A stretch of 64,000 nucleotides of DNA from Pseudomonas sp. KUIN-1 (GCF_009176725.1 NZ_AP020337.1:62001-126000); one strand, 5' to 3'; counted from the first letter of the stretch, positions 9,547 to 20,361 are shown. Numbers and translations are program-made. The notes: generated by a model from the sequence alone, not told the origin.

Positions 9547-9680
9547 GACTCCAGTCTCTGCCCTGGCCTCGTCAGCGGCAAGCTGTCCGGGGATAAATAT
9601 GCATCAACCCTGTTATCATCGCGTTCGTTCTTGTGCCAGGTATCGGGCACGTCACTTTCCAGTCAGCAACGAGCGAATCC

Positions 9681-11075
9681 ATGAGCACCGACAAGACCAA
9701 CCAGTCCTGGGGCGGCCGCTTCAGTGAACCCGTCGACGCGTTTGTCGCGCGTTTCACCGCCTCCGTCACCTTCGATCAACGCCTGTATCGCCACGACATC
9801 ATGGGCTCCATCGCCCACGCCACAATGCTGGCCAAGGTGGGCGTACTGACCGACGCCGAGCGCGATACCATCGTTGACGGCCTGAACACCATCCAGGCCG
9901 AGATCGAGGCTGGCCAGTTCGACTGGCGCGTTGATCTGGAAGACGTGCACATGAACATTGAAGCACGCCTGACCGACCGCATCGGTATCACCGGCAAGAA
10001 ACTGCACACCGGTCGCAGCCGCAACGATCAGGTCGCCACCGATATCCGTCTGTGGCTGCGCGACGAAATCGACCTGATCCTCAGCGAAATCACCCGTCTG
10101 CAGCAAGGCCTGCTGGGCCAGGCCGAGCGTGAAGCTGAAACCATCATGCCCGGTTTCACCCACTTGCAGACGGCCCAGCCGGTAACATTCGGTCACCATA
10201 TGCTGGCCTGGTTCGAAATGCTCAGCCGCGACTACGAACGTCTGGTCGACTGCCGCAAGCGTCTCAACCGCATGCCGCTGGGCAGCGCGGCACTGGCGGG
10301 CACCACCTACCCGATCGACCGCGAGCTGACCTGCACACTGCTGGGCTTCGAGGTGGTGGGCGGCAATTCGCTGGACGGTGTATCGGATCGCGACTTCGCC
10401 ATCGAATTCTGCTCGGCTGCATCCATCGCAATGATGCACCTGTCGCGCTTTTCGGAAGAGCTGGTGCTCTGGACCAGTGCGCAGTTCCAGTTCATCGACC
10501 TGCCGGACCGCTTCTGCACCGGCAGCTCGATCATGCCGCAAAAGAAAAACCCCGATGTCCCTGAACTGGTTCGCGGCAAGAGCGGCCGTGTGTTCGGTGC
10601 CTTGATGGGCCTGCTGACCCTGATGAAAGGCCAGCCGCTGGCTTACAACAAGGACAACCAGGAAGACAAGGAACCGCTGTTCGACGCCGCCGACACACTG
10701 CGTGATTCGTTGCGTGCGTTCGCCGACATGATTCCTGCGATCAAGCCCAGGCACGCGATGATGCGTGAAGCGGCGCTGCGCGGCTTCTCGACCGCCACCG
10801 ATCTGGCCGACTATCTGGTCCGCCGTGGTCTGCCGTTCCGTGACTGCCACGAAATCGTCGGTCACGCGGTGAAATACGGTGTGGAAACCGGCAAGGACCT
10901 GGCAGAGATGAGCCTGGAAGAGCTGCGTCAGTTCAGCAACCAGATCGAACAGGACGTCTTCGCCGTGCTGACCCTGGAAGGCTCGGTGAATGCCCGCAAC
11001 CACATCGGCGGCACCGCCCCCGAACAGGTCCGCGCCGCCGTCGTTCGCGGCCAGGAACTGCTGGCCGGGCGCTGA
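9681..11075 (+). CDS. argH: Argininosuccinate lyase
   Basis: Splits argininosuccinate into arginine and fumarate, the last step of arginine synthesis. The 464-residue fumarase/aspartase superfamily enzyme carries the signature loop [15 protein letters not shown] containing the catalytic serine, plus [13 protein letters not shown] and [16 protein letters not shown] 9681 starts [17 protein letters not shown], the conserved N-terminus; an in-frame start at 9633 only adds a nonconserved tail. Its position next to algZ matches P. aeruginosa. A large repeat array lies directly downstream instead of an obvious T-run terminator. Confidence 0.97.
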   Translation: MSTDKTNQSWGGRFSEPVDAFVARFTASVTFDQRLYRHDIMGSIAHATMLAKVGVLTDAERDTIVDGLNTIQAEIEAGQFDWRVDLEDVHMNIEARLTDRIGITGKKLHTGRSRNDQVATDIRLWLRDEIDLILSEITRLQQGLLGQAEREAETIMPGFTHLQTAQPVTFGHHMLAWFEMLSRDYERLVDCRKRLNRMPLGSAALAGTTYPIDRELTCTLLGFEVVGGNSLDGVSDRDFAIEFCSAASIAMMHLSRFSEELVLWTSAQFQFIDLPDRFCTGSSIMPQKKNPDVPELVRGKSGRVFGALMGLLTLMKGQPLAYNKDNQEDKEPLFDAADTLRDSLRAFADMIPAIKPRHAMMREAALRGFSTATDLADYLVRRGLPFRDCHEIVGHAVKYGVETGKDLAEMSLEELRQFSNQIEQDVFAVLTLEGSVNARNHIGGTAPEQVRAAVVRGQELLAGR

Positions 11076-11094
11076 ACAGACCCCGCCTAGCCCC

Positions 11095-11950
11095 TGATGA
11101 CGCGGAGCATTGGCACGATAGAAATCTCAAGGTTTTCATCGTTCCCATGCTCCGCGTGGGAATGCGCTTCTTGACGCTCTGCGTCCTGTCCTGAGCGTGC
11201 GTAGCGCCACGGATATGTGACGCAGAGCGTCACGACCTGCATGCCAACGCGGAGCATTGGCACGATAGTTATCTCAAGGTTTCATCGTTCCCATGCTCCG
11301 CGTGGGAATGCCGTTCTGGACGCTCTGCGTCCTACTCTGAATGTGCGCCGCGGCCAGGATGTTTGACGCAGAGGGTCACGACCTGCATGCCAACGCAGAG
11401 CATTGGCACGATAGTGATCTCAAGTTTTCATCGTTCCCATGCTCCGCGTGGGAATGCCGTTCTGGACGCTCTGCGTCCTATTCTGAATGTTCGCCGCGGC
11501 CAGGATGTTTGACGCAGCGCGTCACGACCTGCATGCCAGCGCGGAGCATTGGCACGATAGTGATCTCAAGGTTTCATCGTTCCCATGCTCCCGTGGGAAT
11601 GCGCTTCTTGACGCTCTGCGTCCTATCCTAAATGTGCGCCGCGGCCAGGATGTTTGACGCAGAGCGTCACGACCTGCATGCCAACGCGGAGCATTGGCAT
11701 GATAGTGATCTCAAGGTTTCATCGTTCCCATGCTCCGCGTGGGAATGCGCTTCTGGACGCTCTGCGTCCTGTCCTGAATGTGCGCCGCGGCCAGGATGTT
11801 TGACGCAGAGCGTCACGAGCTGCATGCCAACGCAGAGCATTGGCACGATAGTGATCTCAAGTTTTCATCGTTCCCATGCTCCGCGTGGGAATGCCGTTCT
11901 GGACGCTCTGCGTCCTGTCCTGAAGGTGCGCCGCAGAGCGTCACGAAACG
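11095..11950. repeat. Six ~146-bp tandem hairpin repeats downstream of argH
   Basis: A unit recurs with CACGATA at 11114, 11261, 11407, 11553, 11844 and a CATGATA variant at 11699, a period of 145-147 bp. Each unit holds palindromic modules: a CCCATGCTCCGCGTGGG stem, a GACGCTCTGCGTC stem and CGGAGCATTGGCACGATA. Short open frames here (for example those beginning MCAAARMFDAE) are by-products of the repetition and are not called as genes. The same modules occur at 17.9, 27.4 and 34.0 kb. The block fills the argH to SpmA/B-like gap; no other gene is seen in it. Confidence 0.93.
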
Positions 11951-12058
11951 ACCGTGTTCTCGTGCACCTATCATTCCTACAACTCTTTCAGCACCTGCCG
12001 ATTTCCCTCCAGCGCACCCCGCCGCTATCATCCCCGCTTCTTGTGGGGGACTTATCCG

Positions 12059-13300
12059 ATGCTCAATGGCCTGTGGCTTGGTTTTTTTGTCGTGGCGACG
12101 ATTTCCGCGCTGGTGCAGTGGCTGGTGGGCGGCAACGCCGGCATTTTTGCCGCGATGGTCGAAAGTATCTTTGCCATGGCCAAGCTGTCGGTCGAGGTCA
12201 TGGTGCTGCTGTTCGGCACGCTGACTCTATGGCTGGGCTTTTTGCGCATCGCCGAGAAGGCCGGCATCGTCGACTGGCTGGCCAAGGTTCTCGGGCCGCT
12301 GTTTCTGCGCCTGATGCCGGAGGTGCCGCCCGGCCACCCTGCGCTCGGGCTGATCACCCTCAACTTCGCCGCTAATGCCCTGGGGCTCGACAACGCCGCC
12401 ACGCCGATCGGCCTGAAGGCCATGCGCTCGCTACAGGAACTCAACCCCAGCAAGACCGCCGCCAGTAACGCGCAGATCCTGTTTCTGGTGCTCAACGCCT
12501 CATCCCTGACCCTGCTGCCGGTAACGATTTTCATGTACCGCGCCCAGCAGGGTGCGCCTGACCCGACCCTGGTATTCCTGCCGATCCTGCTGGCCACCAG
12601 TGTCTCGACCATCGTCGGCCTGCTGTCGGTCGCGTTCATGCAGCGTCTGCGTCTGTGGGACCCGGTGGTGCTCGCCTACCTCATCCCCGGCGCCCTGCTG
12701 CTGGGCACCTTCATGGCCTTTCTCGGCACACTGTCGGCGGCTGCGCTGGCGGGTCTGTCGTCGATTCTGGGCAACCTCACGCTGTTCGGCCTGATCATGA
12801 TGTTTCTGATCATCGGCACGCTACGCAAGGTGCTGGTCTACGAGGCCTTCGTCGAAGGTGCGAAGGAAGGCTTCGACGTCGCCAAGAGCCTGCTGCCTTA
12901 TCTGGTCGCCATGCTCTGTGCCGTGGGCGTGCTGCGCGCATCCGGCGCGCTGGACTTCGGTCTGGAAGGCATTCGGCATCTGGTGCAGTGGCTGGGGCTG
13001 GACACGCGCTTCGTCGATGCGCTGCCGACCGCCATGGTCAAACCCTTCTCGGGCAGCGCCGCCCGTGCCCTGTTGATCGAAACCATGCAGACCCAGGGCG
13101 TGGACAGCTTCGCTGCATTGGCCGCTGCCACGATTCAGGGCAGTACCGAAACCACGTTCTACGTGCTTGCCGTGTACTTCGGCGCCGTAGGCATTCAGCG
13201 CGCCCGCCATGCTGTGGGCTGCGCGCTGCTGGCCGAGTTTTCCGGCGTCGTGGCCGCGATCTTCGTCTGCTACTGGTTCTTCGGCGCGACCGCCTCCTGA
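12059..13300 (+). CDS. SpmA/SpmB-like nucleoside-recognition (Gate) membrane protein
   Basis: 413-residue integral membrane protein with about ten hydrophobic segments. It looks like SpmA and SpmB joined head to tail: the N-terminal half has LNFAANALGLDNAATPIGLKAM and the C-terminal half has GVLRASGALDFGLEGIRH and ATIQGSTETTFYVLAVYFG, both typical of the nucleoside-recognition (Gate) family. Homologues in Bacillus act in spore dehydration; the role in Pseudomonas is unknown and transport is only inferred. ATG 12059 is chosen because GGGGGA lies about eight bases upstream and the first membrane helix begins there. An upstream in-frame start falls in repeat DNA. The stop is four bases from the convergent gene's stop. 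Confidence 0.85.
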   Translation: MLNGLWLGFFVVATISALVQWLVGGNAGIFAAMVESIFAMAKLSVEVMVLLFGTLTLWLGFLRIAEKAGIVDWLAKVLGPLFLRLMPEVPPGHPALGLITLNFAANALGLDNAATPIGLKAMRSLQELNPSKTAASNAQILFLVLNASSLTLLPVTIFMYRAQQGAPDPTLVFLPILLATSVSTIVGLLSVAFMQRLRLWDPVVLAYLIPGALLLGTFMAFLGTLSAAALAGLSSILGNLTLFGLIMMFLIIGTLRKVLVYEAFVEGAKEGFDVAKSLLPYLVAMLCAVGVLRASGALDFGLEGIRHLVQWLGLDTRFVDALPTAMVKPFSGSAARALLIETMQTQGVDSFAALAAATIQGSTETTFYVLAVYFGAVGIQRARHAVGCALLAEFSGVVAAIFVCYWFFGATAS

Positions 13301-13304
13301 AACA

Positions 13305-14498
13305 TTACTGCGCCGGAGCCTGAGGCGCAGATTCAGCGGGGGCTGGCTCGGCAGGCGCAGCCTCCTGCTTCTCCTGTTTCGGCTTAGTTGCAGGGGCTGA
13401 TTCAGGTGTGGCCTCGTCGGCCGAGTCGCCGCCTGGCTTGAGCTTGATTATCCGCCCGGTAGGCCGCTTCACTGCCGGTTGATCATCGTCAGTGACCACA
13501 AAACGCAGCACGCCTATCATCTGGCCGTCTTCGGTCAGCACCCTCACCTGCCAGCGTCCTGTCACGTCCTCCGGGAAGTTCTGCTTGCGCGTCCAGGCGC
13601 GATAGCCTTCCTTGCGGCCGCCGTGGATATCCAGCGCGATGCGGTCCATCTCTTCGCCTTCATGCCACCACACATGGTAGATACGCTCGTCCAGGCCACG
13701 CGGCGCATTGATGGCGGTGTACGCATACAGGCCGCCGTTGCGCAGCTGCCTGGCGCTGATCAGCGAAATACTGTCGCCCGGCGTACGGTTTTTGTTATCG
13801 AAGTCCGGGCTCACCGCCACTTCGGTCAACCACAGCGTCGCAGGCGGCACCCAGGAGCGCAGCAACCAGCCCGCCGCGCCGATGGTCAGGATGATGCTGA
13901 TCACGGCCAGTGCGCTGCGCCAGGTGTTGAGCGGGAAATTCGACATCAGGCTGGGCGCCGACAGCAGCATCGCCACGCCCAGGGCCAGTTTGTAACTCTC
14001 GGCGGTGGTCAGGTGCAGGATGATCGGCAGCGCCGTCAGCAGTGCGGCGAACAGCGTCAGGGTGTGCAGCGTCATGAACAGCCAGCGCCTGGGCGCCAGC
14101 CACTTGTAGTAAAGGGGATCGATGATCGAGATCAGCCCGGCGGCGCCGAGCACCGCAGTGAACACTGCCTGACCACTGTTCCAGGTGGTGGTGATGAAAA
14201 AGAACGGCAGCACGAAGAACAGGCTCTCCTGGTGGATCATCTGCGTGCCGTAGCGCAGCAAACCCTGCGGGATCTCGCGGCCCAGTGCTTTGTTGAGCAA
14301 CCCGACCATGGTGTTTTCGACCATCAGCCACAGCCAGCTGATCAGCATCACCACCGCGATCCAGGTTGCCAGCCCTGCCTGGCGATCGACCAGAATGAAA
14401 CTGGCGATACCGGAAACGAAACCAAACGCTGCAATGAGCCCCGGATAGCGCTGCATCAAGTTGAGCACGGGCGTCACATAGCGATTCACGTCAAGCAT
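13305..14498 (-). CDS. Membrane protein with C-terminal DUF2914-like domain (DUF5924 type)
   Basis: Unknown function. About 397 residues: six to eight N-terminal membrane helices (about 15-235) then a soluble domain at about 240-345 resembling DUF2914 (LDERIYHVWWHEGEEMD, GRWQVRVLTEDG). A low-complexity Pro/Ala/Glu/Lys tail finishes the protein (APATKPKQEKQEAAPAEPAP). The DUF2914 part is thought to be a sugar- or surface-associated beta domain, but no activity is known. The start is uncertain: ATG 14498 (MLDVNRYVTPVL) precedes the first helix yet lacks a clear ribosome site. The longer frame would extend into a terminator hairpin, so it is rejected. Confidence 0.75.
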   Translation of the reverse strand: MLDVNRYVTPVLNLMQRYPGLIAAFGFVSGIASFILVDRQAGLATWIAVVMLISWLWLMVENTMVGLLNKALGREIPQGLLRYGTQMIHQESLFFVLPFFFITTTWNSGQAVFTAVLGAAGLISIIDPLYYKWLAPRRWLFMTLHTLTLFAALLTALPIILHLTTAESYKLALGVAMLLSAPSLMSNFPLNTWRSALAVISIILTIGAAGWLLRSWVPPATLWLTEVAVSPDFDNKNRTPGDSISLISARQLRNGGLYAYTAINAPRGLDERIYHVWWHEGEEMDRIALDIHGGRKEGYRAWTRKQNFPEDVTGRWQVRVLTEDGQMIGVLRFVVTDDDQPAVKRPTGRIIKLKPGGDSADEATPESAPATKPKQEKQEAAPAEPAPAESAPQAPAQ

Positions 14499-14526
14499 CG
14501 GAGGGGGCACTCGGTTCTGTTCATAC

Positions 14527-14557
14527 AAAAAACGCGCTGCGTAACAAACGCAGCGCG
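14527..14557 (-). terminator. Rho-independent terminator of the M16 peptidase gene
   Basis: A 10-bp perfect stem (CGCGCTGCGT / ACGCAGCGCG) with a 5-base loop is followed on the minus strand by six T residues. It lies about 40 bases beyond the M16 peptidase stop and upstream of the next minus-strand gene, so the two are probably separate transcription units. Confidence 0.85.
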
Positions 14558-14593
14558 GAGCCTGCACCACGGGTGCAGTTCGGCGTCAGGATT

Positions 14594-15970
14594 CTATGTG
14601 CTGCGTACACGCCAGCGCCACAAGGCCAGCAGTGCGATGAAACCCAGTACCCCGCCAATCAGCCAATACAGGCCGTCATAACTGAACAGCGGCTTTTCAA
14701 TGCGCATGTAACCCGGCTGGGCTAGCAATTGGCGCAGCGCCTGATTGGCCGTCTCCAGCTTCACCGCCTTGATTCGCTTGGCGGGATCCTCGAAACGCCC
14801 GTTTTCATAATCGTTGAGCGCGCTCCAATAGTAGTCCGCCAGCGCGCTATTGCCTTGTGTGGCCCATGACTGCCGATCAATGGCGAGCTGTTGCAGACGC
14901 GCAAACGTAGCGGGCTGCATGCCTTCTTTTTGCAGGCGCTCGACCAGGCCGCGTATGTCGCGCTCGGCCTCATCGACATCGTCACGCTCGACATCGGCGT
15001 TCAGGCTCAGAAACCCGACATCGCCAAACACTTCGCGCTCTGCAGAAGGCCCGTAGGACAGACTGTGTTTCAGGCGCAGCTCAGTGTAGAGCGTCCAGTC
15101 CAGATAGGCTTTGACCAGATCCCAGGTTTCGTCGTGCTGGTCGTCGAGCTGCGGCTCGGGGTAGATCAGGTGCAGCTTGGCACTCTCGCCCAGCCCGCCG
15201 CGCTCGAGCTCGCGGCGCGGTTCGGCCGAGCCGTTGCCTTGCGCCAGTGGTGGGTGGTCGATCGGGTCAGTGGGGGCGAGCTTGCCGTAGGTGCGCTCCA
15301 GATAGGCTGGCAGCAGCTTGTCCAGATCACCCACCACAATCAGCGTCATGTTGTTGGGGGCGTACCAGTTGGCGAAGACGTCTTCGATGTGCTCCAGCTT
15401 GATGCCGTCCACCTCGGGGCGTTCGGCGCATTTGAGGCCCAGCTCCACCGCCAACTGGCTGCTGGCGCTGCGCCCGGAATCTCGTCGGTCAAGCAGGCGC
15501 TGCAAGTGGGAAAAGTGCCCGCCATCTTCGCGCTCGACCACGCGTTTGACGCCATCCAGCCGCGCCTGGCTCAGCTCGGTTTTGGTCATGATCTCCAGCA
15601 GCAGGTCGAGCACCTTGCGCTGGTTGCGCGCAGGCGCTTCGATCACGAAGGTGGTGTCGGCGTTGCTGGTGAAGGCGTTCCACTCGCCGCCCAGCGCCTG
15701 CATACGCTCTTCCAGCCCCCCTTCACCGCTGTCATCCACGCCGCTGAACAGCAAGTGTTCCAGCAGATGCGGCAGTTCCTTGTCCTGGCACGGGAAATCA
15801 TCGAAGCCGATACCCACCACCAGGCGGATGGCGACATGACCCTTGTCGTCACCGGGTTTGAGAATGACTTGCAAACCATTGGGCAGCAGGTAGCCCTCGA
15901 CCTGAAGACGGTCAAGGGCGAATGAGGGGAGTGAACCGAGGAGCAGACAAGCGAACAGCAGGCAACGCAT
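14594..15970 (-). CDS. M16-family zinc metallopeptidase, membrane anchored
   Basis: Insulinase/pitrilysin-like protein of 458 residues. The N-terminal signal sequence (MRCLLFACLLLGSLPSFA) is followed by the inverted zinc motif HLLEH (His68, Glu71, His72). Glutamates near residues 146-148 (KRVVERE) can supply the distal ligand. A second M16 lobe runs about 190-400 (NWYAPNNMTLIVVGDL). The C-terminus carries a single membrane helix (YWLIGGVLGFIALLALWRW) and a basic tail, so the catalytic part is predicted to be periplasmic and anchored. The active-site residues are intact; the substrate is unknown. It is followed by its own terminator. Confidence 0.88.
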   Translation of the reverse strand: MRCLLFACLLLGSLPSFALDRLQVEGYLLPNGLQVILKPGDDKGHVAIRLVVGIGFDDFPCQDKELPHLLEHLLFSGVDDSGEGGLEERMQALGGEWNAFTSNADTTFVIEAPARNQRKVLDLLLEIMTKTELSQARLDGVKRVVEREDGGHFSHLQRLLDRRDSGRSASSQLAVELGLKCAERPEVDGIKLEHIEDVFANWYAPNNMTLIVVGDLDKLLPAYLERTYGKLAPTDPIDHPPLAQGNGSAEPRRELERGGLGESAKLHLIYPEPQLDDQHDETWDLVKAYLDWTLYTELRLKHSLSYGPSAEREVFGDVGFLSLNADVERDDVDEAERDIRGLVERLQKEGMQPATFARLQQLAIDRQSWATQGNSALADYYWSALNDYENGRFEDPAKRIKAVKLETANQALRQLLAQPGYMRIEKPLFSYDGLYWLIGGVLGFIALLALWRWRVRST

Positions 15971-16027
15971 AAAACAGCTTTCCTGGCGGGCCGGTATGTT
16001 TAACAGACTTCACCTGCGCCCTTACGT

Positions 16028-17680
16028 TCAGAGTGATCTGTCGGCCTCGACCTCGCTCGACAAGGCGCCTGTGTCAGCGGTTTCCAGCACCACGTAGGCG
16101 CTGCTGCAGAACAGCGAGTTCAGACGCTTCATGTCGGCAATCAGTTCCAGGTGCAGCGAACTGGTTTCGATACTCTGGACCACCTTGTTGCGCAGGCGGC
16201 TGACGTGGGCGTGTGCCAGGCGTCGCTCCTCGGCCCTGAACTGACGCTTTTCGCGCAATAACTGACGGGCGCTCTCGTGATCGCCGCTGAGGAACACCGA
16301 GAGGCCCAGACGCAGGTTCGACTGTAATTGAATCTGCAGATCGGCAAGTTCTTCAAGACCGACTTCAGAGAACGACCGGCGATGCGCCGTCTTCTGCTGC
16401 TGGATCTTGCGCAGCATGCGTTCGATCAGGCCGCTGGCCAGTTCCAGGTTGATGGTCAGCTCGATGATCTCGGCCCAGCGCCGGTTATCGTGCTCGCCGA
16501 GGTCTTCACGCGGCATCTGCGCCAGGTACAGCTTGATCGCGCTGTACAGCGCTTCGACGTCGTCGTTGAGGCGGCGCACTTCCTGGGTCACTGCGGTTTG
16601 CGTGCCGCGCAGCACCGCCAGCATCGAGGCGAGCATGCTTTCGATCAGATCGCCCATACGCAGGGTTTCACGCACTGCGTTGGCCAGCGCAAGGCTGGGC
16701 GTCGACAGCGCGGTCAGGTCCAGATGACGCGGCTTGGCCAGGCCGCCGACTTCGTTCTGCTGCGGCAGCAGATACGAGCACAACCGCGCCATCGGGGCCA
16801 CGGTTGGCAGCATGATCAGGCAGCGCACCGTGTTGTAGAGCAGGTGAAAGCCGATCACCATTTCCTGCGGACTAAAGCCCAGCGTGTCGATCCAGGCAAC
16901 CAGCGGGTCGAGCACCGGAAAGATCAGCAGCAGGCCGAACAGCTTGTACAGCAGACTGCCCAGCGCCACCTGCCGACCGGCAACGTTCTGCATGCTGGTA
17001 CTGAGAAACGCCAGCAGACCGCTGCCGATATTAGCCCCGATCACCAGGCCGATGGCCACCGGCAAGCCAATGACTTCGGTGCCTGCCAATGTCGCCGTCA
17101 GCAGCACTGCCGCCAGGCTGGAATAGGAGATCAGCGCGAACATGGCGCCCACCAGCGCATCCAGAAGCAGGTCGCCGGTCAGCGAGGCGAACAGCACCTT
17201 GACCCCCGCGGCCTGGGTGATCGGTGCGGCGGCCTCGACGATCAGCTGCAAGGCCAGCACGATCAGGCCCAGGCCGATACCGACCCGCCCCAGTTGACCG
17301 GCACGGGTCTGCTTACGCGACAGGAAGAACACCACGCCAAGGAAAATCAGCAGCGGTGACAGCCATGACAGATCGAAGGTCAGCACGCGAGACATCAAGG
17401 CGGTGCCGACATCGGCGCCAAGCATGATCACCAGCGCAGGCGTCAGCGTCATCAGCCCCTGGCCGACGAACGACGTCACCAGCATGGCGGTGGCGTTACT
17501 GCTCTGCACCAGCGCCGTCACCAGAATGCCGGCGATGAACGCGAGCGGTCGTTTGGACATGTTCTGGCTGAGCACACGACGAAGTTGTGTACCGTAAACA
17601 CGAAGGATGCCAGTGCGCACGATATGCGTGCCCCAGATCAGCAGGGCGACGGCGGATAGCAAATCGAGCAGGGTCAGCAT
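16028..17680 (-). CDS. Na+/phosphate cotransporter with PhoU-like C-terminal domain
   Basis: NptA/PNaS-family inner-membrane protein of 550 residues. Two inverted Na_Pi_cotrans repeats span about 1-310; the first carries the hallmark TALVQSSNATAML motif and the second the related FLSTSMQN segment. A cytoplasmic helical PhoU-like domain occupies about 340-520 (LRMGDLIESMLASMLAVLRG). It probably exports or exchanges phosphate with sodium. ATG 17680 is chosen (MLTLLDLLSAVALLIWG) because AGGGGG precedes it and the first helix starts there; a nine-residue upstream extension is less likely. Confidence 0.88.
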   Translation of the reverse strand: MLTLLDLLSAVALLIWGTHIVRTGILRVYGTQLRRVLSQNMSKRPLAFIAGILVTALVQSSNATAMLVTSFVGQGLMTLTPALVIMLGADVGTALMSRVLTFDLSWLSPLLIFLGVVFFLSRKQTRAGQLGRVGIGLGLIVLALQLIVEAAAPITQAAGVKVLFASLTGDLLLDALVGAMFALISYSSLAAVLLTATLAGTEVIGLPVAIGLVIGANIGSGLLAFLSTSMQNVAGRQVALGSLLYKLFGLLLIFPVLDPLVAWIDTLGFSPQEMVIGFHLLYNTVRCLIMLPTVAPMARLCSYLLPQQNEVGGLAKPRHLDLTALSTPSLALANAVRETLRMGDLIESMLASMLAVLRGTQTAVTQEVRRLNDDVEALYSAIKLYLAQMPREDLGEHDNRRWAEIIELTINLELASGLIERMLRKIQQQKTAHRRSFSEVGLEELADLQIQLQSNLRLGLSVFLSGDHESARQLLREKRQFRAEERRLAHAHVSRLRNKVVQSIETSSLHLELIADMKRLNSLFCSSAYVVLETADTGALSSEVEADRSL

Positions 17681-17869
17681 GCGAAAAGCCCCCTGAGGTT
17701 TGCCCATACAGGCGATGAATTGAAAGATGCAGCGTGTAGCGAGCGGGGATGGGTGTAACGCTCTACTAAGCTTTTAGTCGGCCATTGGCCTTGGCGCCAG
17801 CATCGCACAGCGCGGATTTCATTGAAATAAAAGTGTCATAAATCAGTGCCCATTCGCGTCTCGTTCTTC

Positions 17870-18180
17870 ACACTCCCAAATGGGGATGCCCTTTGTAGCG
17901 CTTCGCGCCACGTTACACGCTCAAAATCGGACGCAGAGCGTCCAGAACGGCATACCCACGCGGAGCATGGGTACGATGATGTCCTTGAGCACCTATCGTT
18001 CCTCACGCTCCAGCGTGGGACTGCTCTTCGTGACGCTGCGCGTCATAACTCTGCGTCACGCCACACATTCAGGACCGGACGCAGAGCGTCCAGAGCGGCA
18101 TACCCACGCGGAGCATGGGTACGATGGTGTTCTTGAGAGCCGCTATCGCTCTCCGACGCAGAGCGTCGGCGCGATAATCG
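17870..18180. repeat. Short array of intergenic hairpin repeats
   Basis: Two to three copies of modules seen at 11.1, 27.4 and 34.0 kb: GGACGCAGAGCGTCC palindromes, ACCCACGCGGAGCATGGGTACGAT and CTCCAGCGTGGGA. They fill the gap between the downstream end of the chemoreceptor gene and the start of the Na/Pi transporter gene. No gene is supported in 17681-18198. Confidence 0.85.
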
Positions 18181-18198
18181 TGCGCCCTTCAGCAGCCA

Positions 18199-20175
18199 TC
18201 AACGGAACCGGTCAACCTCGTGACGCAGTTCTGTCGCCAGGCCATTCAGCTCCTGGGCGGTGATGGCCAGGTTGGACATGACCTGGCGCTGTTCACTGTT
18301 GGCCATGGCGATGCTTTGCAGGTTGCTGCTGAGCATGGTCGCAGTGCTGCTTTGTTCCTGGGTGGCGGTGGTGATGGCGGCGAACTGGTGACCGGCCGAG
18401 CGACTTTGCTCGTCGATCTGGGCCAGCGCGGAGGCCACTTTGGCGTTGAGCGACAGGCCTTCCTGCATCAGTGTATTGCCCTGCTGCATGGTGCTGATGG
18501 CGTTGCCGGTTTCCTGCTGGATGCTGGCGATCATGCCGGAAATCTCATCGGTGGCTTCACGGGTGCGCGAGGCCAGGCTGCGGACTTCGTCAGCCACCAC
18601 GGCAAAGCCGCGACCTTGTTCGCCGGCGCGCGCGGCCTCGATGGCCGCGTTGAGCGCGAGCAGGTTGGTCTGGTCGGCAATCGAGGTGATTACCCCGACG
18701 ATGCTGCCGATTTCCTGCGAGCGCTGGCCCAGCGTGTCGATGACTTTGGCGGTGCTGCTCAGCGAAGTGGCGATCTGTTGCAGCGACGAAGACGCCTCTT
18801 CCATCGAAGTACGACCGATGCGTGTCTGCTGGGCATTTTCCTGGGCCAGGCGTTCGGTATTGCCCATGTTGTCGGCGATGTTCATCGACGTGGCGCTGAA
18901 CTCTTCGACGGCACCGGCCATGCTGGTGATCTCGCCGGATTGCTGCTCCATGCCCTCGAACGCACCGCCCGACAGGCCGGACAACGCATTGGCACGCGTA
19001 CTGACTTCCTGCGCCGCGGTACGGATATGCGACACCATCGATGACAGCGCTTCGCTCATCTTGTTGAAGCTGCCGGACAGCTGCCCGATCTCGTCGTTGC
19101 TGGTCACATTCAGGCGTACGCTCAGGTCGCCGGCACCCAGTGCGTCGGCCTGGCGTACCAGTTCGGACAGTGGGCGCAGCTTGCTGCGCAGCAACCAGAT
19201 GGCGCTGATCACGGCGATGAGCATGGCCAGCAGACTGCCGATCGCCAGTTGCGTGCCGACGTGCCAGGTCACTTCGCTGATTTCCTTGCGCGGCATGCTG
19301 GCGATGACGGTCCAGGGGCCGCCGGCGAACGGCTGGCCGACGCTGTAATAGTTGTCATCCCCGTCATCCCAGAACTGCGCCTTGCCTGGTTTGCTGGCAA
19401 GCTCGGCAACGGACTTGGCGGCACCTTCCAGGGATTTGACGCCCGCCGGTGGAACCAGCCAGGTGCCCTTTTCGTCGAGCAGCGCCAGCGAGCCGGTAGA
19501 GCCGATGCGGAAGCTCTTGAGGTTATCGAACTGGGTCTTCTGCGCATCGGTGTAATCGAACCCTACGAACAGCGCCGCAATGATCTTGCCGCTGCTGTCG
19601 CGGACCGGGCTGTACTGGGTCATGTAATAGCGATCGAACAATACCGCTTTGCCGACATAGCTCTGCCCGGCGATCAAACGCTCGTAGGCTGCGCCCTTGC
19701 GGTCCAGCACGGTGCCGATGGCGCGGGTGCCATCCTGCTTGCTCAGGGAGGTGCTGATCCGGATGAAGTCGTCGCCGCTGCGCACGAAAATGGTCGCGAC
19801 GCCGGCGGTCATCGAGCGGAATTCATCGACTTCGGTGAAGTCGTTGTTCAGCGCGGCATCACGCAGGAACAGGCCTGGCGTGGATGTGCCCGCCACCGTG
19901 ACCGGCTTGTCGGCTTGCAGGCTAAGGCCAGCGGCGAAGCGTTTTTCGAACAGGCCACTCAGGCGCTGAGTGCTGTCGCGCAGCGTGCTGTGGAAAGTGT
20001 TGAGCTGGTCAGCGAGGAGCCTGGCTTCACTCGACATGTGCTCTTCACGAATGACCAGGTTGGACGCGTCCAGAGACCTCAACGCGAACAGGGTACTACC
20101 ACTGATAACCACCGCCAGGATCACGGCCAGAGCAATACCAAGTTGCGAAGCAATTCGGGTACGAGGCTTGGACAT
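18199..20175 (-). CDS. Methyl-accepting chemotaxis protein with periplasmic Cache domain
   Basis: Chemoreceptor of 658 residues. A membrane helix lies at about 10-30 and a periplasmic Cache-type sensor at about 35-305 ([32 protein letters not shown]). The second helix at about 310-335 is followed by HAMP at about 335-390 ([20 protein letters not shown]). The cytoplasmic signalling hairpin carries the highly conserved tip ([20 protein letters not shown], then [15 protein letters not shown]). The ligand cannot be read from sequence; Cache domains of this shape bind small organic acids or amino acids. It ends just before a repeat array, with no partner che genes nearby, so it is an orphan receptor. 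Confidence 0.93.
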   Translation of the reverse strand: MSKPRTRIASQLGIALAVILAVVISGSTLFALRSLDASNLVIREEHMSSEARLLADQLNTFHSTLRDSTQRLSGLFEKRFAAGLSLQADKPVTVAGTSTPGLFLRDAALNNDFTEVDEFRSMTAGVATIFVRSGDDFIRISTSLSKQDGTRAIGTVLDRKGAAYERLIAGQSYVGKAVLFDRYYMTQYSPVRDSSGKIIAALFVGFDYTDAQKTQFDNLKSFRIGSTGSLALLDEKGTWLVPPAGVKSLEGAAKSVAELASKPGKAQFWDDGDDNYYSVGQPFAGGPWTVIASMPRKEISEVTWHVGTQLAIGSLLAMLIAVISAIWLLRSKLRPLSELVRQADALGAGDLSVRLNVTSNDEIGQLSGSFNKMSEALSSMVSHIRTAAQEVSTRANALSGLSGGAFEGMEQQSGEITSMAGAVEEFSATSMNIADNMGNTERLAQENAQQTRIGRTSMEEASSSLQQIATSLSSTAKVIDTLGQRSQEIGSIVGVITSIADQTNLLALNAAIEAARAGEQGRGFAVVADEVRSLASRTREATDEISGMIASIQQETGNAISTMQQGNTLMQEGLSLNAKVASALAQIDEQSRSAGHQFAAITTATQEQSSTATMLSSNLQSIAMANSEQRQVMSNLAITAQELNGLATELRHEVDRFR

Positions 20176-20361
20176 AGAGACTCCGTGCCGAATGATTGGA
20201 GTCGCCGGGTCCGTGGCTTACCATTCAGCTGATAGATTTAGTTGGTGTTTTTACGCTATTTGAACGAGCAATCTTCAAGCAATGCTTCGGCCATCAAGGT
20301 CGTTACTTGAGAGCGGAGCGAGACATTTACAGATGATGGCAGTTCAATATTAAACTAAATT

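Noticed and set aside
9663..11003. A 446-residue minus-strand frame
   Set aside because: Antisense shadow of argH, which has complete lyase motifs.
11095..11950. Small repeated genes (MCAAARMFDAE-type frames)
   Set aside because: Frames recur only because the DNA unit repeats; no ribosome sites or conserved protein features.
14498..14570. Longer N-terminus for the DUF5924-type protein
   Set aside because: It would be encoded across the terminator of the M16 gene and has no family resemblance.
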